A stretch of DNA of 42,341 bases from Flavobacteriales bacterium UBA4466 (GTDB lineage: Bacteria; Bacteroidota; Bacteroidia; Flavobacteriales_D; Sanyastnellaceae), in NCBI GenBank assembly GCA_905182895.1, contig CAJJDD010000017.1:1-42341 (forward strand). The letters are read 5' to 3'. Below the pieces are notes generated by a model. The model had not been told where the DNA came from and did no database searches. It worked only from the letters and a program-made list of their open reading frames with translations. This document shows positions 10,768 to 20,563 of the stretch, piece after piece (positions within the stretch are counted from its first letter, which is position 1; each line of letters starts with the position of its first letter). A program made the translations under genes and the position numbers.

Positions 10768-11621
10768 CTATTCTTTTAAAAAGCCGTGTACTCTAGTCAA
10801 TACTTTATTTAAATCTTCTGGCAGTTCATTTTCTGTCCATGGATGTTTGGCTCCAAATACGTGGTTTACTCCTTCCATCACTTCAAACGCTGCTTTTGGG
10901 TTGAAATCTCTCAGTTCTTCGGCCTCAGAAAAACCTACTGCTTCATCACTCGTTCCGTGAACTATGAGCCATGGAATGGATAGTTTTTTTGCCATCAGAG
11001 GAATATCGAAGATGTGAATGTTCTCCATATAATCTTCGTGCATCTGATAGAAGTGCGGCATCTGCTGGCCTGTCCTCTTATTCATAACATGACTCACTCC
11101 GTTTCTTTTCCATCTTTCTAGTAGTGGCCCTGTGGGCTGGCGTCTTACTAGATCTGAGATAGCAGCTAACGTGACTAGCTTATTTATTCTATCATCAAGG
11201 CCAGCTGCTAAAATAGCCATCCCTCCTCCTCTACTATGTCCTAATAAAGTGGTATTGGATACATCTAAACGCTTTCTAGGAAGAGAATTGGACTGGTAGA
11301 TGAAGTCTAACATTCTAGAAATATCTCCAACCTCAGTAGAGTAATTATTATTACCGAAAGCTTCGAGGTCTGGGAAATCCATCGGCTGTTCAAGTGTCCC
11401 TCCATTGAATGAGAAATAAACTTGATAAATAAAAATCACTCAATTATCTTCCCGAATAAATCCCATGCGCCCCAGTCCTTAAATCCCTTATATCCATGAG
11501 CGAACAAAACCACTGGTAATTTCTCTGAGCCCTCAGGCCAAAAAGCATCGAGAATCAGCGGTTTTTCTCTGCTCCCTTTCCAAGTAAGGTTTCTTATTTC
11601 TGTAAGCGTCATGTGTAACAT
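10768..11621 (-). CDS. Alpha/beta hydrolase (frameshifted)
   Basis: A soluble serine hydrolase of about 280 residues. After the N-terminal strands come 'LPVVLFAHGYKGFKDW' (oxyanion-hole H-G motif), then 'FSFNGGTLEQPMDFPDLEAF', the nucleophile elbow 'LLGHSRGGGMAIL' (catalytic Ser), 'WLIVHGTSDEAV' (acid residue) and 'VNHVFG' (catalytic His). The complete triad argues for an active enzyme, in the dienelactone-hydrolase/peptidase-like part of the superfamily. The substrate is not predictable. The frame breaks near 11437, where the two readings meet, and about ten residues there are unreliable. The start at 11621 has an alternative ATG three codons in (11612). Confidence 0.82.
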
Positions 11622-11754
11622 CTATGCGGTGCAATTTAGCAGGAATAAGTGGAATAATTATGGCAGAATTCGTGGAGAGCGTTCTTTGGTTATCCCTTTT
11701 TTGGTGAATCTGATTACAATCTCTGAAATCCTTGATTAGTATTCCATATAAACC

Positions 11755-12788
<1,034 letters not shown>

Positions 12789-12981
12789 TTATTTATGAAT
12801 TAAGCGACTATAAACGAATGCCAACTGCACCAGTTTACTTTGAGAGCAAACATAACATTTATCTTACTGAAAGTTTAAATTTCTAAATAGAGATATTGAC
12901 TTTGAGCCATTGAAAGAAACAAGTATATGAGGTTGGTAAAAACCTAAGAATAATGGGTCCAATACTTCTAGAACTTAATTT

Positions 12982-13428
12982 TCAGCTCTCAGATTTAGTA
13001 AACATTTTCTTAATCAATGTGATGCCGGCAGATAAATTGCCGTTTTTTGAAAGTGCCTCAGATAAATTCATGGACGTGAGTAACGATATAAAAGCGAGTG
13101 CTCCAAGTGCTCCTCCGTATCCATCAAAAAACTGATCTCTATTCAAGTAAATAATACTGAATAGACATCCTGCGACTGCTAACCGCAGATAGCTCGCCTT
13201 GGCACTGGAGGATACCATACCTATGAAAGAGCTGCCAATGAAAACTATAGGAATGCTTTTAGTTAAAAAATCACTTAACAGCTCTGGAAAGAAGTGAAAA
13301 AACAAACTTACGAGTAATGAAAGTAACGCTGAGGCTCTGACTCTACCCTGCTTTAATTGATCACTGACATAGAAAGTGAGCGTAGCTCCTGCCATTCCTG
13401 TGATGATAATAATCACGTAATCCATCAT
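12982..13428 (-). CDS. Membrane protein of a paralogous pair, second gene
   Basis: 148 residues with about four hydrophobic segments and a hydrophilic C-terminal tail (MFTKSES). The function is not recognised. The segment 'FIGMVSSSAKASYLRLAVAG' through 'GGALGALAF' aligns without gaps over 46 residues to the preceding gene's product (18 identical by my count), so the two are paralogues. The ATG overlaps the stop of the first gene in an ATGA junction, which indicates coupled translation and suggests that the products work as a heteromer. A transporter is possible, but nothing in the sequence names the substrate. Confidence 0.65.
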   Translation of the reverse strand: MMDYVIIIITGMAGATLTFYVSDQLKQGRVRASALLSLLVSLFFHFFPELLSDFLTKSIPIVFIGSSFIGMVSSSAKASYLRLAVAGCLFSIIYLNRDQFFDGYGGALGALAFISLLTSMNLSEALSKNGNLSAGITLIKKMFTKSES

Positions 13429-13751
13429 AATAGCCAGTTAATTAATGATACCAGCAGTACTCCTCCAAAAGCCATCGTACCGAGCTTCCCTCCCATGCCT
13501 AAAAATATATTCTTAGACAAGATATAAATTACTCCAGCTAGAATACCTGCGGCTAATATAAATCCAACTGAGGGTACTATTACTGCGCTTGACATGCCTA
13601 CGAATACTCCACAGTATATAGCAGGAGGCATTTTTTTCAAATATGCTGATTGTTTATTCAACTCTGGCAAAAAAGAAGCTGCTGTTCCTATAATTCCAGC
13701 TGATAGTACACTGTCAAATCCTGAATAAATAATCAGCGCATAACATATCAC
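13425..13751 (-). CDS. Membrane protein of a paralogous pair, first gene
   Basis: 108 residues, mostly membrane helices. The GTG at 13751 is preceded by a strong AGGAGG ribosome-binding site, rare in this phylum. The frame is open a little further upstream (VPTSPGGA) with no ATG, so a longer N-terminus reached through a sequence error cannot be excluded. The core 'FVGMSSAVIVPSVGFILAAG' to 'GGKLGTMAF' matches the next gene's core without gaps. I do not recognise the family. Confidence 0.6.
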   Translation of the reverse strand: MICYALIIYSGFDSVLSAGIIGTAASFLPELNKQSAYLKKMPPAIYCGVFVGMSSAVIVPSVGFILAAGILAGVIYILSKNIFLGMGGKLGTMAFGGVLLVSLINWLL

Positions 13752-13801
13752 CGCTCCTCCTGGACTAGTTGGTACTGCTTACTCTACATTTAGAGTAAAA
13801 A

Positions 13802-13984
13802 TTAATGGTGTAAATCCAAATACCTGCTTCCAAAAAGGATGGACAATATGACGAGAACGATCAAACATACGGCAGCTGTATCGTCTGCTTCAACGTTTTC
13901 TTTCAGTGTCATGAAAAGAAGTAAAATTTGAATCAATACTAAAAATATCACCATAAAAACCCGGATAATTTTGTGTGGTTTCAT
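13802..13984 (-). CDS. Small two-helix membrane protein
   Basis: 60 residues with two hydrophobic helices (about residues 7-26 and 36-52) separated by an acidic turn 'ENVEADD'. It sits 50 bases upstream of the paralogous membrane-protein pair on the same strand and may belong to the same unit. No recognisable family. Confidence 0.5.
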   Translation of the reverse strand: MKPHKIIRVFMVIFLVLIQILLLFMTLKENVEADDTAAVCLIVLVILSILFGSRYLDLHH

Positions 13985-14130
13985 AAATAGATTAATTCAT
14001 TAAGGCTCTCCTAAGTAAAGTAATGCTCAATAATATGGGTAGAGTTTTTTAACACATTAATACCCTATTTAATTTTTCACAAACATACCACAAGCCTGAG
14101 GTATATACGGAGTATTTAAAACCTATAATT

Positions 14131-14152
14131 CAAGCAGGGTTATCCCTACTTG
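14131..14152 (-). terminator. Weak hairpin after the glycosyltransferase gene
   Basis: A 9-base stem with one mismatch and a TTAT loop (CAAGCAGGG/CCCTACTTG on the plus strand), 24 bases beyond the glycosyltransferase stop. There is no proper T run, so termination is only possible. Confidence 0.25.
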
Positions 14153-14175
14153 CAAGGCTTTTCTCAGAATGCCTC

Positions 14176-15164
14176 TTAAACCACCACGAAATAATCTTCT
14201 CCCAAATCAAATTCTTTATCGGATAGCTCTTCCTCTAATTGGGAGACTTCCCCTGGGCTGCTTAATCCTAAGAGCACTGTTTCTGTTTTTTCAGGTAAAT
14301 ATATAAATGAACTTCTACTTCATATATGAAGTGCCCTATTTTCTTTGGATTGTTGGTTTGCCAGATGAACTCCATTCCTAGCCGCTTAAGTTCCTTGGCT
14401 ATGGCTTTTCCTTTCTTGCCTGCTCCTAGCAGAATTAACTTTTTAGTTTCATCTCTGTTTAACTTCAGGAACCAACTTAGTTTTAGGGGTAGAAAAGTAT
14501 TGGCCGCGTATAACGGTGATACTCTGGATGCGCGCTGCTCATGGTCTCTCCATAAATGAGTGACTTCGTTTACTGCTGCCACTTTTAATCCTCCTGAGAA
14601 CATTCTAAAAACCAACTCGTAATCCTCTGGATAAACCGCTGAATCGAATGCCCCTATTCGCTCGAAATCTTTTCTATAAAGCATCCAATTAGGAGATGCT
14701 ATTACACATTCTTTATATAAATGTGCTCTATGACTGTTCTCATCTATGAGTTTGTTTAACCATCGCTCGTAGTTTTTAAACCCTTCTCCCAACGCATCGA
14801 AATATTTCACTTTTCCAGTGGCTACATGTCCTGTTCCTTTCTCCTCCAGTGCCTTTAATAAATTACTTAATTTATTTACGGGCATGAGGTCATCTGCATC
14901 CATACGCGTGATGATTGTGCTGGTGGAGTGCTTATATCCGCATTGCAACGCGTGAATTACTCCAACTCCAGTGTTCTTAAATGACTGAAAACGGGCATCT
15001 TCTGCTGCAAACTCATTAAACACTTCTAAGGAACTGTCTGTGGAATGATCATCTACCAAGATGCATTCCCAGTCTATGAAAGACTGGTTACGAATGGATA
15101 ACAGAGTTTCATAGAGAAACTCTGCTGCATTCTTACACGGTATAATTATACTTACTTTACTCAT
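14176..15164 (-). CDS. Family 2 glycosyltransferase with extra C-terminal domain (frameshifted at the end)
   Basis: A GT-A-fold glycosyltransferase that transfers a sugar from a nucleotide-sugar donor. I start it at 15164 (MSKVSIIIPCKNAAEFLYE) because a longer reading enters the RNase P RNA. The donor site 'CILVDDHSTDSS', the metal-binding 'TRMDADD' and the acceptor-side 'YPEDYELVFRM' (E-D) are all present. After about residue 250 there is a second small domain starting 'KKLILLGAGKKGKAIAKELK', a nucleotide-binding-like G-x-G-x-x-G turn. The frame breaks near 14300. The downstream frame continues 'PEKTETVLLGLSSPGEV' and ends 'DLGEDYFVVV' at 14176, giving about 329 residues. It starts 15 bases after the 3' end of rnpB. 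Confidence 0.83.
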
Positions 15165-15178
15165 GAAAGAAAAAAAAT

Positions 15179-15556
15179 GGGCAAACCTATAAGCCAAGTT
15201 CTGTTCCAGTAAACTGGTTCCATCATTTATCTAATCGACCTACCCTCCCCGTGGTGTAAAAACGAGTAGCTTTTTCTCAGTCAAGCCGAGACGGGGTTTA
15301 CACGGTCTTTCTGCCCATAAGGTTTACCTAGCTACCGGCATCACTACCGGTACTGGTGAGCTCTTACCTCACCTTTTCAGCTTTACCTGTGTCTGAGCTA
15401 GGCTCAAACCATCGGAAGTCTAAATTTCTGCAGCACTTTCTGTCAATGAATAATTCCTTACCCAAAGCCTCCGTATTAATAGAGTATGGCACTCTGCGCA
15501 GCCTGGACTTTCCTCATCTTGAAAAAAATCAAAACGCGATGGAGCGGTTTGCCCGC
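15179..15556 (-). ncRNA. rnpB: RNase P RNA (type A)
   Basis: The catalytic RNA that trims tRNA 5' leaders. On the minus strand the conserved core is plain: 'GAGGAAAGTCCAGGCT' near the 5' end, 'CAGAGTGCCATAC', the central 'AGGTAAGAGCTCACC', 'ATGGGCAGAAAGACCG', and the 3' signature 'ACAGAACTTGGCTTATAG'. The ends are set by helix P1, in which GGGCAAACC at 15546-15554 pairs with GGTTTGCCC at 15179-15187. The length of about 376 nt is usual. An A-rich stretch on the plus strand (T8 on the minus strand) follows the 3' arm and may terminate transcription. An open reading frame on the opposite strand (15356-15673) is a shadow. Confidence 0.93.
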
Positions 15557-15558
15557 GG

Positions 15559-15590
15559 TAAATTTACTCCCTATTTTCTTCTAATACCAA
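15559..15590 (-). promoter_or_regulatory. Candidate rnpB promoter
   Basis: On the minus strand a TTG (15588-15590) and TAAATTTA (15559-15566, near TAnnTTTG) are separated by 21 bases. The -7 element ends 5 bases before the first base of helix P1. Confidence 0.5.
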
Positions 15591-15913
15591 TTAAACCTAT
15601 GAAATTCAAACATCATTCCCACAGAACCAAAAAAGACCTAATCCGACTAAGAATCTCACGGAAAATGCTGTGATAGTGCTTTAGGTGGGAATGAAAATTC
15701 AGGCTAAATTACTAGACTGGGTAAACTGATTATGCTAAGAAAAATGTTGGACACCGATTTACGTGCTTTTCTGCTTTCGGCTATCTCTGTGGTTCTATGC
15801 ACTCCATGCTGTGAAACACAGGTTTAGAAGCTACAGATAGAAAGCTCATATAAACTATAGCTCTGGTGTGTTTATAGTTGGACTAAAGAGTCACCTGAAT
15901 ACCAGTCATGTCT
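15591..15913. other. Gap of 323 bases without a supported gene
   Basis: This lies between rnpB and apbE. Short open frames exist on the plus strand (for example from 15733), but none has family-like motifs. The gene for the NQR maturation protein NqrM, sometimes found beside apbE, is not visible here. Confidence 0.4.
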
Positions 15914-16972
15914 TTATTCCGTTTCTTCATTTATCAATGGAAAATCGGGTGTGTACGTCACATGGTACTCTCCATCTATGTCTTCTATCAAGTAGACCTG
16001 AAGTTCTAGGTGAGGGTTTTCTCTGAGAAACACATCTACTTCTTGCGTTCCCATAACCATAAAGGCTGTAGCATAGGCATCTGCCTCATAAGCCGAAGAG
16101 GCTATCACTGTACAACTTAATAAATTATGATGAACAGGATATCCTGTTCTTCCATCAATCATATGCGAGTATTTAACTCCGTCAATTTCTTTAAAGTTTC
16201 TATAACTACCACTTGTAGCTATAGCACAGTCTGTCAACAAAACTACTGACTGAGCCTCTTCGTCATCAATACTTGGGTTTTGAATTCCTATGGACCAATT
16301 TTTCTTCTCTGGGTTTTCTCCTTTCACCTTAATCTCACCACCCACGTTTATCATGAAGTCACTCACTCCTTTCTCTTCTAGTATGTCATAAATAAGATCC
16401 ACTGTATACCCTTGTACTATTCCATTAAAATCTAACTCTCTTTGTGGTTTAGATTTTCTAATCTGTACATCTTGCTCGTAAGACTCCTCGAATGGGTTAT
16501 CAATTAATGAAAAATCGAATTCAGTAAACCCTGTGAATTGTTTCACAGAGTCTATTTCTTCTTGAGTAGGCTTTACAGTCTCATCCTCTCCAAATTTCCA
16601 AAGCTCCAATAAAGGAAGTAGTGATGGGTCAAAAGCTCCATCAGTTTTCTGACAGATATCTTTGGAAACCTCCATCATTATGGTGAAGTTCATCATAGAA
16701 TCTCTAAAAGCAAACACAGTATCTGTTCTAGAGTGCTTATTTAAACGGCTAATAATAGATGTAGAATCCCACAAATTAAACTCCCTATCTATTTGCGATA
16801 ATAGACCTTCTACTTCATTCTTATAATCCGTAGAATCTTTGTACACCACCTGGTATGTAGTTCCTTGGGTGTAACCTCTTAGCTCTAGGTAACCCGTATT
16901 CGTGTCTACAGCAATATCAGCACAGCCGAAAAGAATGGACACAAAGACTATAGACAGGATTAAATATTTCAT
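15914..16972 (-). CDS. apbE: FAD:protein FMN transferase ApbE (lipoprotein)
   Basis: Transfers FMN from FAD to threonine side chains of NqrB and NqrC, whose operon lies just upstream. It is intact, 352 residues. The N-terminal lipobox 'VSILFGC' (Cys16) suggests a periplasmic lipoprotein. Family motifs are 'LRGYTQGTTYQVVY', 'INREF'-like 'IDREFNLWDSTSIISRLN', 'TDGAFDPSLLPL', 'LDFNGIVQGYTVD', 'MINVGGEIKVKG', 'ATSGSYRNF', and the catalytic-site 'YSHMIDGRTGYPV'. A late 'AYEADAYATAFMVMG' is also standard. A strong terminator (17081) separates it from nqrF, so it is probably transcribed on its own even though it is functionally tied to the operon. Confidence 0.94.
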   Translation of the reverse strand: MKYLILSIVFVSILFGCADIAVDTNTGYLELRGYTQGTTYQVVYKDSTDYKNEVEGLLSQIDREFNLWDSTSIISRLNKHSRTDTVFAFRDSMMNFTIMMEVSKDICQKTDGAFDPSLLPLLELWKFGEDETVKPTQEEIDSVKQFTGFTEFDFSLIDNPFEESYEQDVQIRKSKPQRELDFNGIVQGYTVDLIYDILEEKGVSDFMINVGGEIKVKGENPEKKNWSIGIQNPSIDDEEAQSVVLLTDCAIATSGSYRNFKEIDGVKYSHMIDGRTGYPVHHNLLSCTVIASSAYEADAYATAFMVMGTQEVDVFLRENPHLELQVYLIEDIDGEYHVTYTPDFPLINEETE

Positions 16973-17080
16973 TTTAATATATTTAGCGTTCCAATGAGAT
17001 TTTCACTCACTGCTATAAGGAACGAGAGAAGTAACGTAATTCGTCAAATTTACCGTGAAAATTTCAAAAACAGGATTAAA

Positions 17081-17105
17081 AAAAAACCTCGTTTAACGAG
17101 GTTTT
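17081..17105 (-). terminator. Rho-independent terminator of the nqr operon
   Basis: Perfect stem CCTCG/CGAGG extended by an A run and a T run, with loop TTTAA. On the minus strand it is followed by a run of nine T. It lies 23 bases after the nqrF stop. Its symmetry could also let it work on the plus strand. Confidence 0.85.
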
Positions 17106-17127
17106 TAATTTAGTTTTTTCTTATGTC

Positions 17128-18427
17128 TTATCCTCCAAAATCATCGAAGGCAACATTCTCTGGTGGTACACCCCAGTCATCTACCATTTGAAGTACTGCC
17201 TTATTCATTAAAGGCGGTCCACAGAAATAAAACTCTATATCTTCTGGAGCTTCATGTTTTGTTAAATACTGATCAATAACAGCTTGGTGAACGAATCCTG
17301 TAAATCCATCTCCTTCTTTATCATCTACATTTTTCTTGACTGTCCAGTTATCCCCTTCCATAGGCTCAGAAAGCACTACGTGAAACTGGAAGTTTGGAAA
17401 CTCTTTTTCTATGTTTTTGAAATGGTCTAAATAGAACAGCTCTCGCTTACTTCTGCCTCCATACCAGTAAGTTACCTTTCTGTTAGTCCTTAAGGTATGA
17501 AAAAGATGAAAAAGGTGTGATCTCATTGGAGCCATTCCTGCACCACCTCCTATGTAAAGCATTTCTGCTTCAGTTTCCTTAATGAAGAACTCTCCGTAAG
17601 GTCCTGATATCGTTACTTTATCTCCTATTTTACATCCAAACACAAATGAAGAACACATACCTGGATTTACATTCATCCATCCGTTTCTTTGTCTGTCCCA
17701 TGGTGGCGTCGCAATACGGATATTAAGCATTACTATATTTCCTTCTGCAGGATGATTAGCCATAGAATAAGCTCTGAAGATAGTTTCATCATTCTTCATA
17801 GTTAAATCCCATAGACCAAACTTATCCCATTCTGGCCTGAAATCATCAGAGCTCTTCCTAACTCAGGATGAGATGTAATGTCCATATCCTTAAAATCAAC
17901 AGTTATGGGTGGCACATCCACTTGAATATATCCTCCTGCTTCGAAGTCTAATGTTTCGCCTTCTGGTAACTGAACTACGAATTCCTTAATGAAAGAGGCT
18001 ACGTTATAATTACTTATTACAGTACACTCCCATTTCTTTATTCCAAAAATCTCTTCTGGAATAGCTATCTTCATATCGTTCTTTACTTTCACCTGACAGC
18101 CCAATCTCCAGTTGTCTGCGATCTCTTTTCTAGAGAAGTAAGGTGCTTCAGTAGGAAGTATTTCTCCACCACCTTCATTACTTGACATAACATTGAACAC
18201 AAGTTCCACCTCCACCACAAGCCGAAGGAAGAAATATCTTCTCTTCACCTAGTGTAGTTAGAATTGTATTTCCTGCTGCTACTTCTACTACTTTTTCACC
18301 ATTAATGGTAAGTGTCACTGCCCCACTCGGAGACAGTTTGGCTTTAGCGAATAATAATAGTGATACTAAAAGCATCACGATCATTAGAAAATACTGCTAC
18401 TGCTGCTAAAATTGTCGTTGTCATCAT
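17128..18427 (-). CDS. nqrF: Na+-NQR subunit F, NADH dehydrogenase (frameshifted)
   Basis: The NADH-oxidising, FAD and 2Fe-2S subunit. An N-terminal helix ([13 protein letters not shown], then [12 protein letters not shown]) is broken by an extra A near 18390. The iron-sulfur ligands are '[13 protein letters not shown]' and a fourth Cys in '[10 protein letters not shown]'. A break near 18185 separates them, and another near 17850 precedes '[10 protein letters not shown]'. The FAD-binding 'FRAYSMAN', '[12 protein letters not shown]', NADH-binding '[16 protein letters not shown]' and the C-terminal '[15 protein letters not shown]', ending 'NVAFDDFGG', are all in place. The length of about 430 residues is normal. 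It is the last gene of nqrABCDEF. Start codons at 18427 and 18424 are equivalent choices. Confidence 0.92.
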
Positions 18428-18449
18428 TCGACTAATATATTTTACTTTT

Positions 18450-19091
18450 TTATAATTCGAATCCCATAAAGCTCATAAAGGCTATCCCCATGAGACCAGT
18501 TAATAATATACGTGATGCCCAATCCTCGCAAAGCAGCCGAGGAACGTTAGAATATCGTATTTTCTCTCGTATCGCTGCGATCGCCACGATGGCTAAGCCA
18601 CCAACCTACACCACTGTCCCTAAACCGAAAGTACTGTAGCCTCACCTATGTTGGGATACTGACGGTCTTGCATGAAGAGCGCTCCCCCTAATATTGAGCA
18701 GTTCACTGCGATTAACGGGAGGAAAGATTCCTAGGGCTCCGTAAAGCGCTGGCGCGAATTTCTCCACAATCATCTCTACCAGCTGAACCATAGAAGCTAT
18801 AACTGCTATGAACATGATAAAACTAAGGAAACTTAAATCTAAAGTATTAGTTCCATCTAGTCCCCACTCAGGGTTTAGCCAAACTAGTGCTCCTTCTTTT
18901 AATAGATAGTTCTCCATTAAATAGTTAATAGGAACTGTAATACCCAACACGAATATCACGGCGAATCCTAATCCTACTGCGGTCTTTACCGTTTTAGAAA
19001 CGGCTAGGTAAGAACACATCCCTAAGAAATAGGCGAAAATCATGTTCTCTGAGAACGCTGCTTTTACGAAAATGCTTAAATAATCTAACAT
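18450..19091 (-). CDS. nqrE: Na+-NQR subunit E (frameshifted)
   Basis: An integral membrane subunit. The first 120 residues are clean: '[19 protein letters not shown]', '[20 protein letters not shown]', '[19 protein letters not shown]' and 'ALYGALGIF'. After about 18715 the frame shifts and the sequence continues in other frames as '[20 protein letters not shown]', then '[11 protein letters not shown]', ending 'FMSFMGFEL' at 18450, the conserved NqrE C-terminus. There are at least three breaks. The Cys in '[10 protein letters not shown]' and that in 'VNCSILGG' match the conserved pair in NqrE/NqrD-type subunits that holds an Fe centre in the complex. Confidence 0.9.
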
Positions 19092-19112
19092 ATCTTCTTA
19101 ATTATGTACTTC

Positions 19113-19811
19113 TTAGTTTTCTTCTATTAATTTTTGATTTTTACTTCTCTGAATCCAGATAATGATTCCTACCACTATAAGAGCCATAGGAGGAAGTATC
19201 ATCATGTTATTATTGAAGTAACCCATTTTATAAATTGCACCTAGCTCATCAGGAGCACCAACTGATTCTCCGAATAATGAAATTCCCATTAATTTACCCG
19301 AACCAAATATCTCTCTTACGAAAGCTACCACTACTAATATCCATGCATATCCCATGGCATTACCAATAGCATCTAAGAACGAAGGCCAAACTTTATTTCC
19401 TAAAGCATACGCCTCTAAACGTCCCATGATAATACAGTTCGTAATAATCAATCCTACAAAGACCGATAACTTCTCAGCTACATCTGGCAGATACGCCTTC
19501 AGTACTTGATCTACTATAATTACTAAAGATGCTACGATTACCAATTGAACGATAATTCTAATTCTAGAAGGAATAACATTTCTAAGCATAGAAACGATAA
19601 CATTACCACCTATCATCACGAACAATACTGAAGCAGACATTACTAATGCCTGCTCTACCTGCACTGTAATGGCTAAAGCCGAACAGATACCTAATACCTG
19701 AACAGTAATCGGGTTGGCATCATTTAATGGATCAGAAAGTAACTTCTTGTTTTTTTTGGAGAAAAGAGACTCTTTAGGCTGCTTTACTACTATATCTTTT
19801 ACTTCACTCAT
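19113..19811 (-). CDS. nqrD: Na+-NQR subunit D
   Basis: Intact, 232 residues, an inner-membrane subunit with six helices. The conserved start of the membrane part is 'DPLNDANPITVQVLGICSAL'. 'FVGLIITNCIIMGRLEAYAL' carries the second conserved Cys, and 'AIGNAMGYAWILVVVAFVRE' follows. Together with NqrE it forms the symmetric membrane core. It sits 7 bases after the nqrC stop and 21 bases before the nqrE start. Confidence 0.96.
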   Translation of the reverse strand: MSEVKDIVVKQPKESLFSKKNKKLLSDPLNDANPITVQVLGICSALAITVQVEQALVMSASVLFVMIGGNVIVSMLRNVIPSRIRIIVQLVIVASLVIIVDQVLKAYLPDVAEKLSVFVGLIITNCIIMGRLEAYALGNKVWPSFLDAIGNAMGYAWILVVVAFVREIFGSGKLMGISLFGESVGAPDELGAIYKMGYFNNNMMILPPMALIVVGIIIWIQRSKNQKLIEEN

Positions 19812-19818
19812 TATCCTC

Positions 19819-20550
19819 TTAGTTTAATTGTGCTGTTGAAGATTCATATTTTCTATAAACTAGCATGGTTCTGTTCACCATTTCTTGAACTCCTTTAGAA
19901 GTAATAGTACCTCCAGTAATTCCGTCTACTTGGTGCTTACCTAGAGAGCTTCCTGCTCCTTTAGTAACTTCGAACATCATTTTAGCATTAGCGGCTATGT
20001 CTAATTCTTGACCAGCCCAGTTCTTTTGGAAGAAGTCTGTTTTTATTTCAGCACCTAAACCCGGGGTTTCTGTTTTGTGATCAAACTTAGCCCCGAAGAT
20101 AGTTTTCATATCTTTCTCCATAGCTACATATCCCCAAATAGGTCCCCAAAGTCCTTTTCCTACCATAGGTACGATAAACACTTCAATCCCATCATCAGTT
20201 TTGGCAGTATAAAGAGGGAACTTCTTTTCAGTTTCTGTAAGCTCTGTATTTCTATGCTGCTTTTTAATATCTACAGCGAATACTGCTTTCTGGTCAGTAG
20301 AAGTGATTTTCCCGTTATTATCTAGTAAGTAAAATCCACTTACATAATTAGTAAAAACATCGTTTACAGTGCTTCTTTCAGATTCTACTCCGATGGCTCC
20401 TATGATATCCATCCTCTTCTTATCAGCCTCGTGTGCTTTCTGAAGAGGTTTTAGACCGAATGCTAAAGAAGCCAATACAGAACCTACGATAACCACCATG
20501 ATTATCACAAACGTGAGCGTAAAACCCGTACTATTTTTATCTATTGCCAT
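19819..20550 (-). CDS. nqrC: Na+-NQR subunit C
   Basis: Intact, 243 residues. One N-terminal helix ('FTLTFVIIMVVIVGSVLASL') anchors a periplasmic FMN domain. The flavinylation motif near the C-terminus reads 'ITGGTITSKGV', a variant of S-G-A-T-x-T-S whose Thr is the FMN acceptor modified by ApbE. 'WGPIWGYVAM' and 'ETPGLGAEI' are family signatures. It follows nqrB by 13 bases. Confidence 0.96.
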   Translation of the reverse strand: MAIDKNSTGFTLTFVIIMVVIVGSVLASLAFGLKPLQKAHEADKKRMDIIGAIGVESERSTVNDVFTNYVSGFYLLDNNGKITSTDQKAVFAVDIKKQHRNTELTETEKKFPLYTAKTDDGIEVFIVPMVGKGLWGPIWGYVAMEKDMKTIFGAKFDHKTETPGLGAEIKTDFFQKNWAGQELDIAANAKMMFEVTKGAGSSLGKHQVDGITGGTITSKGVQEMVNRTMLVYRKYESSTAQLN

Positions 20551-20563
20551 TTTTCTGTTCGTT

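Noticed and set aside
15356-15673. A 105-codon open frame on the plus strand
   Set aside because: It lies antisense to most of the RNase P RNA and has no protein-family features.
15720-15900. Possible transposon or small-gene remnant between rnpB and apbE
   Set aside because: No inverted repeats, no recognisable protein motif and only short open frames.
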